NCBI GenBank assembly: GCA_937928045.1
Contig: CALFWO010000026.1
Coordinates: 1-64,000, forward strand
DNA from: an uncultured Saprospiraceae bacterium
GTDB lineage: Bacteria > Bacteroidota > Bacteroidia > Chitinophagales > Saprospiraceae
Reading direction: 5' to 3'
DNA length: 64,000 nt
The position numbers were made by a program, and so were the translations under genes. Below the pieces are notes generated by a model. That model saw only the letters and a list, made by a program, of their open reading frames with translations. It did not search any database and was not told the origin of the DNA. This document shows, piece after piece, positions 1 to 10,200 of the stretch (position 1 is its first letter; each line of letters starts with the position of its first letter).

Positions 1-26
1 AAAACATCAACGATTTACTTAGGCCA

Positions 27-1346
27 CTAGGCCGTTTTTTCTAAGTTATCATCCCAATTTTTCACCTTTGGTGGACCTAATTTGCCCACACTTTTAGCAA
101 CGATCATCGCAACTGTCGCATCACCTGAAATGTTGATGACAGTTCTGCACATATCTAAAGGTCGATCTACTGCGAAGATTAGGGCAATTCCAATGGCCAA
201 TTTATCAGCAGGAAGTCCAACAGATTCTAGTACAATCACAAGCATGACCATACCAGCACCCGGAACAGCTGCAGAGCCAATGGAGGCTAGAGTGGCTGTA
301 AGCACAATGGTTAATTGGTCTGCAAAAGTCAATTCAAAGGATAATGCTTGACATATGAAGACAGCTGCAACTGCCTGATACAAGCTAGTGCCATCCATAT
401 TTATGGTCGCCCCAACAGGACAAACAAATGAAGCTACTTCCTTTTGTACCCCTAAATGTTCCTCAACACGCTCCATTGTTACCGGTAAAGTTGCCGCAGA
501 GCTACTGGTTGAAAATGCAAGCAGTTGTGCTGGTGATATTCCCTTTAGAAAGGTTCCTGGCGATATTCCAGTGACCATTTTCAAGACTATCATATAGAAG
601 CACAACATGAGTAGTAAACCAGCTACTACGGCGAAAGCATATTTCCCAAGCGCAGAGAATAGTTCTGTGTTTGTAGTTCCTACAATCAAGCTTGCCAGCA
701 AGGCAAATACGGCCACCGGAGCAATTAGCATGATCAAGTCCACCATTTTTAATACCACCTCATTCAGGCTGTCAAAGAAATCCTTAAGTGGTTTGGCTTG
801 TTCTGGTTTAATTAGTAAAAGGCTTATTCCAAAAAATACCACGAAAAAGATCACTTGAAGCATATTTCTATTGGAGGAAGCGGCACCGAAGATGTTATCA
901 GGGACCATATCAACGATAAACTGTAGTGGCCCAGATTTCACTTGGTTAGTTGCAGCATTGACCTTAACATTAGCATCTTGACCATAGGTTTGCATCAATT
1001 GAGCTACAGTGTCTTCGGAAATTCCATCTCCAGGCTGAATGATATTTACTGCCACTAAACCGATTGTTACCGCGATCAATGTGGTGACAATGTAGATTCC
1101 AATAGTTCTACCACCTATTTGCGAAAATTTCGAAATATCGCCTAAATCAGCGATACCCTTAATCAAAGAGGCGATAATTAGAGGAATTGCTATCAATTTT
1201 AGCAAGCTGATAAAAATCGTCCCAATAGGCTTAATCCAGTTGTTGACATAGACCGGATCTAGGTTAAACTGGTTATAAAGAATTCCAAAGATTACTCCTA
1301 AGAGCATGCCTATTAGGATTTGCCAATGCAGTGCTAGTTTTTTCAT
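27..1346 (-). CDS. Dicarboxylate/amino acid:cation symporter (DAACS family)
   Basis: An inner-membrane secondary transporter that takes up dicarboxylates or acidic amino acids with Na+ or H+ (role known from the GltP/GltT/DctA family). The 439-residue length fits the family. The serine-rich hairpin motif SSSAATLP is at residues 281-288 and the cation-site motif NMDGT at 316-320. The last core helix carries DRPLDMCRT near 394-402; the arginine in this position favours acidic substrates in studied members. About eight hydrophobic segments are visible. It starts MKKLALHWQI, an ordinary N-terminus for the family. It is transcribed alone, away from purM. The exact substrate (glutamate, aspartate or C4-dicarboxylate) cannot be decided from sequence. 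Confidence 0.93.
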   Translation of the reverse strand: MKKLALHWQILIGMLLGVIFGILYNQFNLDPVYVNNWIKPIGTIFISLLKLIAIPLIIASLIKGIADLGDISKFSQIGGRTIGIYIVTTLIAVTIGLVAVNIIQPGDGISEDTVAQLMQTYGQDANVKVNAATNQVKSGPLQFIVDMVPDNIFGAASSNRNMLQVIFFVVFFGISLLLIKPEQAKPLKDFFDSLNEVVLKMVDLIMLIAPVAVFALLASLIVGTTNTELFSALGKYAFAVVAGLLLMLCFYMIVLKMVTGISPGTFLKGISPAQLLAFSTSSSAATLPVTMERVEEHLGVQKEVASFVCPVGATINMDGTSLYQAVAAVFICQALSFELTFADQLTIVLTATLASIGSAAVPGAGMVMLVIVLESVGLPADKLAIGIALIFAVDRPLDMCRTVINISGDATVAMIVAKSVGKLGPPKVKNWDDNLEKTA

Positions 1347-1499
1347 TTATGGTTATTCTATGGTCGATAATGATAAACCTCTTCATTACCAGCAGTTAAT
1401 ATCTGATAAATAATTAAGGGAGTCGGATTTCAAGCGATTTCAGTGGCAACAAGATATGATTATTAAATCATATGGAATGGCTTTTGCCTATATGTAGTA

Positions 1500-1649
1500 G
1501 ACAAAATGAGTAACAATAATATGTGAAAAACGCTGGGTGAAATCATTTCAGCGACAAATTATAATCCCGTTATATCCCAAGGGTTTCTACTTGAAACCGT
1601 TATCCCGAAACCGAATTCAAAGCCACGCAATGCGTGGCTTTTGTTTTTT
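1500..1649 (+). ncRNA. Candidate structured small RNA ending in a strong terminator
   Basis: The 360 bases between the symporter and purM hold no credible gene but contain three hairpins in a row on the plus strand. The first is at 1531-1553 (CGCT...GAAA / TTTC...AGCG with a bulge). The second is at 1582-1598 (GGTTTC / GAAACC, 5-nt loop). The third is a 10-bp perfect stem at 1619-1641 followed by a T-run. No plus-strand gene lies upstream to use this terminator, and the likely purM promoter lies downstream of it. A short independent transcript is the simplest reading. The 5' end is a guess, and I found no good TAnnTTTG box for it. An attenuator for a longer purM leader is the alternative. Confidence 0.35.
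1619..1649 (+). terminator. Rho-independent terminator upstream of purM
   Basis: The stem AAAGCCACGC / GCGTGGCTTT has a 3-nt loop and is followed by TGTTTTTT. This is a textbook intrinsic terminator on the plus strand. It lies about 60 bases before the purM start codon and has no upstream plus-strand gene. Confidence 0.8.
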
Positions 1650-1681
1650 AGCGAAAAGGCTTTCTTTTCAACCAAACGAAT

Positions 1682-1689
1682 TAACTTTG
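1682..1689 (+). promoter_or_regulatory. Bacteroidota -7 box of purM
   Basis: TAACTTTG matches the Bacteroidota -7 consensus TAnnTTTG exactly. It places transcription start about 10-15 bases before the purM ATG at 1707. No clear -33 TTTG was found at the usual spacing. Confidence 0.55.
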
Positions 1690-1706
1690 TGGCAAACAAT
1701 TGCCAG

Positions 1707-2879
1707 ATGTCAGATCAGTATCATTACGATATGCGCGGAGTCTCCGCGACAAAAGATGAAGTTCATGCAGCCATCAAAAATTTGGACAAGGGATTATTTC
1801 CTTTGGCCTTTTGCAAAATCTTGCCGGATGTAGTCGCTGGAGATGCCGAATATTGCAATATCATGCATGCCGATACCGCAGGAACAAAGACCTCATTGGC
1901 TTACTTATATTGGAAAGAGAGTGGAGATGCAGATGTTTGGAAAGGCATCGTTCAAGATTCTATTGTAATGAATTTGGATGATATGGCTTGCGTAGGTTGT
2001 GTGAATGATATCGTCTTGTCTTCTACCATCGGAAGAAACAAGCATTTGATTACCGGTGAAGTGATCTCAAAAATCATCAATGGCGCAGTTGATTTTGTCG
2101 AGATGTTGGAAGAACATGGTTGTAAGGTACACATGGCAGGTGGAGAAACGGCCGATGTTGGAGACATTGTAAGGACAATAGATGTAGGATACACTGCTTT
2201 TGCAAGAATGAAGCGCTCTGATCTAATTGTTAACGATATTCAGCCGGGTGATGTGATTGTGGGTTTTGCTAGCGATGGTCAAGCCACCTATGAATCGGAA
2301 TACAATGGTGGCATGGGTAGCAATGGTTTGACCTCTGCTCGTCACGATGTATTGAATTATGAATATGCGGATTTATATCCTGAATCTTTTGATCCAAATA
2401 CTCCGATGGAAGTTGTTTATGTTGGTCTTCAAAAGCTATTGGACCCAGTTAAAGCTGGCAATGTTCGCACTGATGTTGGAAAACTAATGCTTTCACCCAC
2501 AAGAACTTACATTCCATTATTAGTCGAGATTTTCAAAAAACATAGATCGTTGATCAACGGAATAGTTCATTGCACTGGTGGTGGTCAAACCAAAGTAAAG
2601 CACTTTATTAAAAATCGTAAAATCATAAAAGATAATTTGTTTGCTGTACCAAAACTCTTTGAAATGATCAAAGAGGAGAGTAATGGTTCATGGAAAGAAA
2701 TGTACCAAGTTTTCAATATGGGACATCGTCTAGAAATCTATTTACCGGAGGAACATGCTCAAGCATTGATTGATATTGCCAAGACTTTCAATATCGAGGC
2801 TCAAGTGGTTGGACGCGTTGAAGAATACGATGGAGAGGCCGTTGAAATTATTGGAGAATTTGGTAAGCTAGAATACTAA
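1707..2879 (+). CDS. purM: Phosphoribosylformylglycinamidine cyclo-ligase (AIR synthase)
   Basis: Catalyses ATP-dependent ring closure of FGAM to AIR in purine synthesis. From the chosen ATG the protein is 390 residues and begins MSDQYHYDMRG, close to the length of Bacteroidota PurM. Visible family features are the HADTAGTK segment, the DDMACVG segment and the GGETADVGD motif, which belong to the ATP-binding PurM/AIR-synthase fold. An in-frame start 66 bases upstream (1641) exists, but it would lie inside the terminator and upstream of the TAACTTTG box, so 1707 is preferred. purB, another purine gene, is 3 kb downstream on the other strand; the two are not an operon. Confidence 0.92.
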   Translation: MSDQYHYDMRGVSATKDEVHAAIKNLDKGLFPLAFCKILPDVVAGDAEYCNIMHADTAGTKTSLAYLYWKESGDADVWKGIVQDSIVMNLDDMACVGCVNDIVLSSTIGRNKHLITGEVISKIINGAVDFVEMLEEHGCKVHMAGGETADVGDIVRTIDVGYTAFARMKRSDLIVNDIQPGDVIVGFASDGQATYESEYNGGMGSNGLTSARHDVLNYEYADLYPESFDPNTPMEVVYVGLQKLLDPVKAGNVRTDVGKLMLSPTRTYIPLLVEIFKKHRSLINGIVHCTGGGQTKVKHFIKNRKIIKDNLFAVPKLFEMIKEESNGSWKEMYQVFNMGHRLEIYLPEEHAQALIDIAKTFNIEAQVVGRVEEYDGEAVEIIGEFGKLEY

Positions 2880-2959
2880 ATTCCGTTTCTTAAAGTTATC
2901 CTAATTATTGAGTTACCCTTCGTTATTCTATTGATGTTGAGTAACTTCACAAGATTCAG

Positions 2960-5650
2960 ATGAAACCCCAGGATAATAGAATTTTTCGTGTAATATTGCT
3001 TTTGTTGTTGGTTTTCCAACAACTACTAATTAGCGCTCAAGAGTCTTCAACAATTCTTTCAGGTACAGTCAAAAATCCTATAGTCGAAGAACTTAAAATC
3101 AAATTTTTCCAAGACAACATCACCTACGAAGAATTGATCTTTGACCTTACTTTAGATCAAAGCGATCATTTTGCAGCTCGATTAAATATTGAAGATCCAA
3201 TTAGTGCCAGTCTCATTTATCGTAATCTTGAATTTCCAATTTTTTTATTTCCAGGTGATTCTTTGAATATCTTTTTCGACGCGCTCAATCCAGCTCAAAA
3301 TATCAAGTTCTCAGGGAAAGGAGCCGTTCAAAATCAATGGTTTTTTGAATCTTCATTGGCTTTCAGAGAATATGATGAGGAAGTTATCAATGAGAAAATG
3401 ATAAAACTCAAGCCATTTGATTTTTATCAATACTTAGAACGCGTCTATATCCGTAAGCAACAATTCATGCGCGAATGGTTTTTAGGCAGAATTGTTCAAT
3501 CTTCGGTTAAAAGTTATATCACTTCAGATTTGGACTATTGGTTTGTTTACCAACTTTTTAGGTATCCATCTTTTCATATTGCTGTAAATGGAATAAAAGG
3601 TGATCTAGAATTGCCAGATGCATATTTCAATTCGTTGTCAGCTATTTTCGTGAACAATCCGTTTATGTTGTCCAATGAGAACTATGTCAATTTTTTGGAT
3701 AAATTAAGACAGTTTTGGAATGATGAACCTGGAAAAAGAGACCGGATTTATAATGCAATCTCTGAGGTATATTTGGATGCTTCAAATACCCTAATGCTAG
3801 CAGATTATAAAAATGGGCCAGTAATCGGAAGTTTTGAAAGTGGAACCAGTTTTTTACCAACTGGAAGAAAAAGTGAAGAAGTTGCTGAGTTGCAAATAGG
3901 TTCCAAATTTGTTTCAGGGTATTGGTCAGAAATGAAAAATAATCAAGGTGTACTTGGATGGGTTCATGATTACGGTCTGGAAACACTTCCGGTATTTGAT
4001 CGCCTTGGAAACTCGTTTTACAATTTGCTTACTGGCAATACTTTGGCTTTTGCTTTGACCAGAGCAATCTATTGGGAAGATTCTCCCAATGAATTAGAGA
4101 TGATTTCTTTAGCTGCGAAAGCCGATGAGGCTGGCCGATATGAAAAGTTTTTATTAGTGGATAGCATCGCAACAGAAAATGTTTCTAAACTGAATGTGCT
4201 AAATGCTGCAGAAACTGCTGGGGTATTTGGCGAAAAAGCTCCTGTCAAGCCGGAGCCGAAAGTCGTTATCAATAGAGTTCCATCCGAAGTTCCCGTGCGT
4301 CCAATGAATTTGCCAGACATAGGAATAGAACTTGACGAAGTTTCTAAGAAAATTTTTAAAATTTCAGGTAGAATAACTGGAGCAAACGATCGACAAATAG
4401 CCTTAACTTGGATTACCGATCCTGTTCAGCAAAAAGATGAAAAAAGGATAATTCAATTGGATGGCGCAGGAAGATTTTCGCTAGAATTGGAATTGCTGGA
4501 AGTGGTATTTGGAAGTTTTAGCGTCGGAAGAGATGCGATAGATTTGATTATGCGACCAGGAAGAAATTTAGAAATAAATTTAACGGGTTCTGATTTATCG
4601 CGCACAAACATTTATGGCGCCAATGCAGCAGCTGCAGAATTTCTACTAGCAAAGGATAATTATTTGAAAAGTATTAATCCGGTTTACAATCGTATGATTA
4701 AAGAATTGGATGGAGCTGGATTTACGGCTTACTTAAAAGGACATAAACAAGCCTTACTTCGAATTTTAGGCAACACTGCAAAGATTAATTTTCAAGATTT
4801 AACCCTTTTAGAAGCTGATATTAATTATTGGCTTGGAAATGAATTAATGAATTTTCCATGGGAACAACCTTTGCGTTTGGGTAGAGATGCACCTATGGTT
4901 ATGCCCAATGAATTTTACCAATTTATTGAGGAAATCTCTTTAGAAGATGATGGAAGCTTAGGCAATCCAAATTATGTGAACTATGTTTCTCAGGTACTAA
5001 CCCATTGGAGAAATACTCAAGGATTTACGGCCTTAGAATTGGCTGAGCAAAGACTATCGGGTAAGACTGCTTGGTGGGTAAAAGCTTCTCAGCTTGCATT
5101 GCCACTTCAAAGGGGAGATGTGGGGGCTGTCGCCAATGATATTGTAAATTTCATTGAGACTTGTCCTCATCCGGAATATAAGAATGAACTAAAATTACTT
5201 TACAATGCTAACAAGGGGTTGGGCATTGGTGACCCAGCGCCGGCTTTTGTTTTGCGGGACAATTCTGGGCAAGAAATCAATTTGGAAAGTTTAAAGGGGA
5301 AAGTAATATACTTAGACTTTTGGGCTACTTGGTGCACACCATGCTTGACTCAGATGAGGAATAGCAAACAATGGAAAAAGCAGTTCGATGGTCGGCCAGT
5401 TGAATTCTTGTATATAAGTTTGGATCGAAATCGATCTGATTGGAGTAATTTTTTAGCGGCTCAAAAGGTGGAAGGAATCCATCTACATGCTGGTGACAAT
5501 AAAGTATTCATGTCTAATATTGCCCAGCTTTACAAGGTGAAAAAATTGCCTGCAATATTTATTATTAACAAAGAAGGTCAAATCGAATACAGCTCTGGTG
5601 ATCCGTCAATTCTAAATGCCAGTGCAGAAATAATTCAATCTTTATTGTAA
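2960..5650 (+). CDS. Large TlpA/ResA-like thioredoxin-fold protein
   Basis: A predicted exported thiol-disulfide oxidoreductase of 896 residues. The N-terminus is a signal peptide (hydrophobic residues 10-25, ending near ISAQE). The C-terminal about 145 residues form a TlpA/ResA-type thioredoxin domain: a DPAPAF entry motif near 758, the redox motif WCTPC at 791-795 and the cis-proline LP near 863. The preceding roughly 730 residues are unusual in size. They contain two beta-rich stretches (near 30-110 and 465-550) that resemble the DUF4369-type domain often fused to Bacteroidota TlpA proteins, and helical segments between. The redox cysteines are intact, so it is probably active in the periplasm or at the outer face. 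The partner protein is unknown. Confidence 0.8.
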   Translation: MKPQDNRIFRVILLLLLVFQQLLISAQESSTILSGTVKNPIVEELKIKFFQDNITYEELIFDLTLDQSDHFAARLNIEDPISASLIYRNLEFPIFLFPGDSLNIFFDALNPAQNIKFSGKGAVQNQWFFESSLAFREYDEEVINEKMIKLKPFDFYQYLERVYIRKQQFMREWFLGRIVQSSVKSYITSDLDYWFVYQLFRYPSFHIAVNGIKGDLELPDAYFNSLSAIFVNNPFMLSNENYVNFLDKLRQFWNDEPGKRDRIYNAISEVYLDASNTLMLADYKNGPVIGSFESGTSFLPTGRKSEEVAELQIGSKFVSGYWSEMKNNQGVLGWVHDYGLETLPVFDRLGNSFYNLLTGNTLAFALTRAIYWEDSPNELEMISLAAKADEAGRYEKFLLVDSIATENVSKLNVLNAAETAGVFGEKAPVKPEPKVVINRVPSEVPVRPMNLPDIGIELDEVSKKIFKISGRITGANDRQIALTWITDPVQQKDEKRIIQLDGAGRFSLELELLEVVFGSFSVGRDAIDLIMRPGRNLEINLTGSDLSRTNIYGANAAAAEFLLAKDNYLKSINPVYNRMIKELDGAGFTAYLKGHKQALLRILGNTAKINFQDLTLLEADINYWLGNELMNFPWEQPLRLGRDAPMVMPNEFYQFIEEISLEDDGSLGNPNYVNYVSQVLTHWRNTQGFTALELAEQRLSGKTAWWVKASQLALPLQRGDVGAVANDIVNFIETCPHPEYKNELKLLYNANKGLGIGDPAPAFVLRDNSGQEINLESLKGKVIYLDFWATWCTPCLTQMRNSKQWKKQFDGRPVEFLYISLDRNRSDWSNFLAAQKVEGIHLHAGDNKVFMSNIAQLYKVKKLPAIFIINKEGQIEYSSGDPSILNASAEIIQSLL

Positions 5651-5686
5651 GGTGAAAACATTGATTGTAATAAATCCTTTTTTTCT

Positions 5687-7021
5687 CTAAAATACACCAA
5701 CATAGTTCTGCGGAGTAATTACTTTCATTTCCGCTTTGATGTGATCTTCAATATTTAATTTATCAATAAAAGCATGTATGGTTGCTTGATCTATAGAAGA
5801 ATTTCCTCTAGTTAATGCTTTTAGTGCTTCATAAGGTTTTGGGAATCCTTCTCTGCGTAGAATGTTCTGCAAGGCTTCGGCAACGACCATCCAGTTCGCT
5901 TCTAAGTCCTTTTCGAGGGCTGTTTCATTCAATAATAATTTGCCAAGTCCTTTTTGAATCGAAAGCAAAGCAATATTGGTATGCCCAAATGGAACGCCAA
6001 CATTCCTTAAAACTGTGCTATCGGTCAAATCTCTTTGTAGCCTTGAAATTGGCAGTTTATCAGCAAGATGCGTGAATATCGCATTGGCCAAGCCTAAGTT
6101 ACCCTCAGCGTTTTCAAAATCAATGGGGTTTACTTTATGCGGCATTGCCGAAGATCCTACTTCACCGGCGATAACTTTTTGCTTGAAATATTCCATGGAA
6201 ATGTAAGTCCAAATATCTCGACAAAGGTCAATCAGTATGGTATTGATTCTCTTCATACCCATGAAAAGAGAAGCCAGATTATCATAATGCGCAATTTGCG
6301 TAGTGTGCTGCAATCGCGTTAAGTCTAAGTGACTTTTTACAAAATGATCTCCGAATAATTTCCAATCTCGATCAGGATAACTTACGACATGTGCATTGAA
6401 ATTTCCTGTTGCGCCACCAAACTTAGCTGTGAAAGGAACATTCATCAATTGTGTCAATTGATTCTCTAAGCGCTCTACAAATACTTGAAATTCTTTACCA
6501 AGGATTGTTGGAGAAGCAGGTTGACCATGCGTTTTGGCAAGCATAGGAATCGTTTTCCATTCTGAAACGTATCCTTTGATCATTTCAATGGTTGAGTTGA
6601 TCGCTGGAACATAAACATTATGAAGTGCATCTTTGATCAAAAGTGGAGTAGCGGTGTTGTTGATATCTTGAGAAGTCAACCCAAAGTGAATGAACTCTTT
6701 AAACGCTTCAAGTCCAAGTTCATCGAACTGTTCTTTTAAGAAATATTCAACTGCTTTAACATCGTGGTTGGTAACTTTTTCTATGTCTTTGATCTTGGTA
6801 GCATCAACCAAAGAGAAATTTTCAACGATTGACCTCAATGCTGAAAATTTACTTTGATCAAAGTTCGTGAGTTGAGGTAAACCTTGTTCACATAATGCAA
6901 TAAAGTATTCCACCTCGATATGTACTCGATACTTTATCAACGCATACTCAGAAAAGTAATCTGAAAGTTGTTCCGTTTTCTTGGCGTAACGTCCGTCAAT
7001 TGGTGAAATAGCAGTAAGCAT
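5687..7021 (-). CDS. purB: Adenylosuccinate lyase
   Basis: Cleaves SAICAR to AICAR and adenylosuccinate to AMP, releasing fumarate. The 444-residue protein opens with LTAISPIDGRY, typical of the E. coli-type PurB branch. It carries the fumarase/aspartase superfamily signature GSSAMPHKVNP at 289-299, with the catalytic serine in the flexible loop. TSQDIN is near 116-121 and KTHGQ at 163-167, the histidine and lysine regions of the active site. It converges with the thioredoxin-like gene, with only 36 bases between stop codons. An exact minus-strand -7 box lies at 7043-7050. Confidence 0.95.
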   Translation of the reverse strand: MLTAISPIDGRYAKKTEQLSDYFSEYALIKYRVHIEVEYFIALCEQGLPQLTNFDQSKFSALRSIVENFSLVDATKIKDIEKVTNHDVKAVEYFLKEQFDELGLEAFKEFIHFGLTSQDINNTATPLLIKDALHNVYVPAINSTIEMIKGYVSEWKTIPMLAKTHGQPASPTILGKEFQVFVERLENQLTQLMNVPFTAKFGGATGNFNAHVVSYPDRDWKLFGDHFVKSHLDLTRLQHTTQIAHYDNLASLFMGMKRINTILIDLCRDIWTYISMEYFKQKVIAGEVGSSAMPHKVNPIDFENAEGNLGLANAIFTHLADKLPISRLQRDLTDSTVLRNVGVPFGHTNIALLSIQKGLGKLLLNETALEKDLEANWMVVAEALQNILRREGFPKPYEALKALTRGNSSIDQATIHAFIDKLNIEDHIKAEMKVITPQNYVGVF

Positions 7022-7042
7022 GATAATTATGTTTTAGGTTGG

Positions 7043-7050
7043 CAAAAGTA
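7043..7050 (-). promoter_or_regulatory. -7 box of purB
   Basis: Read on the minus strand this is TACTTTTG, an exact TAnnTTTG match 22 bases upstream of the purB start codon. No obvious -33 element. Confidence 0.5.
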
Positions 7051-7142
7051 CGGGCTATTCAGGGATTTCACCCTAAACATAAGACATCATTTTACGAAGT
7101 TGTTGAAAACTTTTGCTTCGTTCGAATTTGGGTTCCTAAAAA

Positions 7143-7178
7143 AATTGGGATAGCCTACTCTAGTAGACTATCCCAATT
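7143..7178 (-). terminator. Terminator of the AsmA-like gene
   Basis: An inverted repeat, AATTGGGATAG / CTATCCCAATT, with further pairing inside (CCTACT / AGTAGA). On the minus strand it is followed by a T-run. It lies 24 bases after the stop of the gene at 7202-10414. Confidence 0.7.
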
Positions 7179-7201
7179 AACTATAGCGGAATAAATAATG
7201 A

Positions 7202-10200
7202 TTAAAGGTCTTGGTATTTCTTCTGGATAGATTTGACCTTTTCTCTAGCTTTTACCAAAACTTGATCAGCTTTTTTGTCTGCTTCTAGCTCAATCTTAGT
7301 TACATTTTTGTCAGTTTCAGTCTTTATTTTCTTCGCTGCCAATTCAGCGGCTTTCTTTTTGAAAATATTACTTCCAGCTTCTTTTACTAATTGATCGGCT
7401 TTTTGGTATCCCAACTGTTTTGCCTTGGCTGCAGTCTGTTTACCAGCTTCACGAATCTTTTTCGCTTGCTTTTCGGCAGTAGCCATGACGGCATTTACTT
7501 CTTTATCCATCTTAGCTTTCAATGCCTTTTTCTCGTAATCTACTTTTTCAGTAACAACAGTTTTTACAGAATCTACTGCATCATTCACTGTTTCTTTAAC
7601 GGTACTGACTACCTGATCTTTGATAGTGGTTTTGCCATCGGTCCCTAGGATATTAACCTTTAATGTTGGATTGGTAATGGTACCACCGATGTTTAATCTG
7701 ACATTCAAAGAAGAACCAGGATCCATCTTGATTCCAAGTTTTTTGGCTTGATCAGATAGAAAACCAAGTCCTTGATTGGCCAATTGCCCAACTTGGTTTC
7801 CTTCAATCATATTTCTAGGAATCTTAGCCATGATTTTGTAATCCATGTCTTGAGTTAAGCCGTGAGATCCACCAATGACCATATCGATACCTCGATAACT
7901 ATAATCAAAATCTCTGACTTCAATTTTGCCGTCTTTTATCTCAAACCAATTTTTGGTATTTTGAATTCTAAGATTTTTAAAGGCTGAAATATTTAACTTG
8001 TCCGCTACCTTTTCTAAAGGTGTGAATGCTTTGAAGGTGGCATCCAAGGTTTGTAAAAAACCATCAGCGGTCAACGTATTTAAGTCTGGGTAAAATCCAT
8101 CTTTCAAAGATCCATTGAATTTCATGTTGGTGTTAAATTCTCCGGTGAGATATTTACCAATTGGTGCAATTTTTTCCCAAGAGACTAGCTGAGTAAATAC
8201 CTTCCCAAAATCTACTTTCTGCATGCCATAGCTTAAATCAAATTTTGGATCGGACTCCTCTGTGGTATCGTAGTTACCATCCAACAGCATAGATCCTCCA
8301 AGACCGTTCAGCTTACAATTTTTTAGGGAAGCAACCTTATCTTTTATATTGACACTTCCTTTAACATTAGTAAATTTTAAATCAGTATAGGTAAGTTTTT
8401 TAACTCTTGCATTGATCTTAATGTCAGTTCTTTCAGGCAGGATCAAAGCCTCATAATCATCTGTGTTTGCAATGGTTTTTGCCTGGGGTTGATCAGAAGT
8501 TCCAAAGGTCGAATATTCATTGAAATCAAAGGAATTCGAGCCAATGTCTAATGACCCTTTCACTGTTCCGTTGTTGTACAAATATTCAAAAATATCGTTT
8601 AGTTCTCCCTTAGCCGCAAAGTCTGATTTTCCCAAGAACCCTTTTGTATTTGTTATTGAAATTTCGTTTGGTTGAATTCTGCCATCAAATTCAAAATTGG
8701 AAATTGGATAGATGTCGTAGTAAAGATCTCCAACAGAAGCTTTTACTTTAAAGTCAAATCTATCGAAAGTGGGAGTTGGTTGCGATTCTGCTTCGTTTTT
8801 GGCGGAAGTGTTAGATTCCTCATATCCAATGAGCTGATTAATGTCTAATTTATTGGAATTAATGTCGAAAGAACCAACCATAACTTTGGTGGGTAAAATA
8901 ATTGCCAAGAAGTTATCAAGTTGGCCTTTTCCACTAAAATCAGAGGCTCCATATTTCCCTTTGAAATTTTTAACTACAACTGATTTCGGAGTAAAATCAA
9001 CATGGGCATTTTCCAAAGAAAGTGGCGGCAAATCTTCAGCATCATATATGAAGTTAGAAATATCTGCTAGTCCCTCTAAATTTATTTCATCTACTTTTCC
9101 ATATTCTAAATCTTGGTAACTAGCATCAATTTTCATGTCTACGTCAAAGATGCCTCCTAAACTTTGGACACCTTCCAATGGAAAAGTCTTATTTACAAAT
9201 CCAAAGTCAATTTTCCCTTTTAATGCTCCTTTCATAGCAGGGTTAGAAGCTAGGTTTGTCAAAACAAAATTTGATAAGAAAGGTGATCCATTCATATTGA
9301 AATCAAATTTGTCCGCTTCAATTTTTAGATCATCCAGCTCACCGAGATTTCCAGCTACTGATAGCTTGGCGAAAAGATCTTTTAGACCATCGCCCATTCC
9401 AGGATATTTAAATGCTCCTTCATTTATCGAAAGATCCAAATCTATATTAGGATATCTATTTTGAGCAGCATTATAATCTCCGTTGACTAGTGCAGCTAGT
9501 GAAAAATTTCCCTTGGCCTCTACATTTGAAAATTCTTTTGTGTAAGCTCCAGGAAGGAGGGATAGGATTTCTTTGAATTGGTTACCAGGAGCGGCTAGTT
9601 TCAGATCCATGTTATAGCCCGATCCTTTTTCAGCAATTTTACCATTCATTTTCAACTGTAAAGCATTTAAGAGAATCTCATTTTCTTTAATACTGTATAC
9701 TTTTTTTTCGGCGTCAACTCCTATTGCCAAATCCATATTCATTACATCATTTGATAAATAGGAGATTCCAGCATTGGAAAACGTTAATTTATCAATTTGG
9801 GTATTGGTCAGAAGGTCAAATTTGGAAGCTTTAAAGTCTCCCTTTCCAATATGATCTAAGTTTTGCGCTTTAACATAAATTAAATTGACTCTATCGTCAT
9901 AAGATATGTTGGCATTTTTCAAAACATAATTTTCTAAGTCCAGATCAAAATTTACATCAGTACTTGCGCTTGATTCTTCGGAATTAAGATTGTTGAGAAT
10001 GGATGGTTTTAAGATATCATAGTTAGCCATTCCTTTCTCACTGACGATGATATTGATCGAAGAAGAAAGTAATTCAATACTATGAATTTTGATGGTTTCC
10101 TCTTTTTTGATAACCGACATCAAATCAAGGCTTAGTCCAACTTCTTTCGAATCAATGAGGTCTACTCCTTCAAATGGCGCATGTCCTGTAATTTTGAGAT

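Noticed and set aside
1537-1833. A 98-codon plus-strand frame overlapping the terminator and the purM start.
   Set aside because: It runs through the hairpins and out of frame into purM, with no sensible protein composition.
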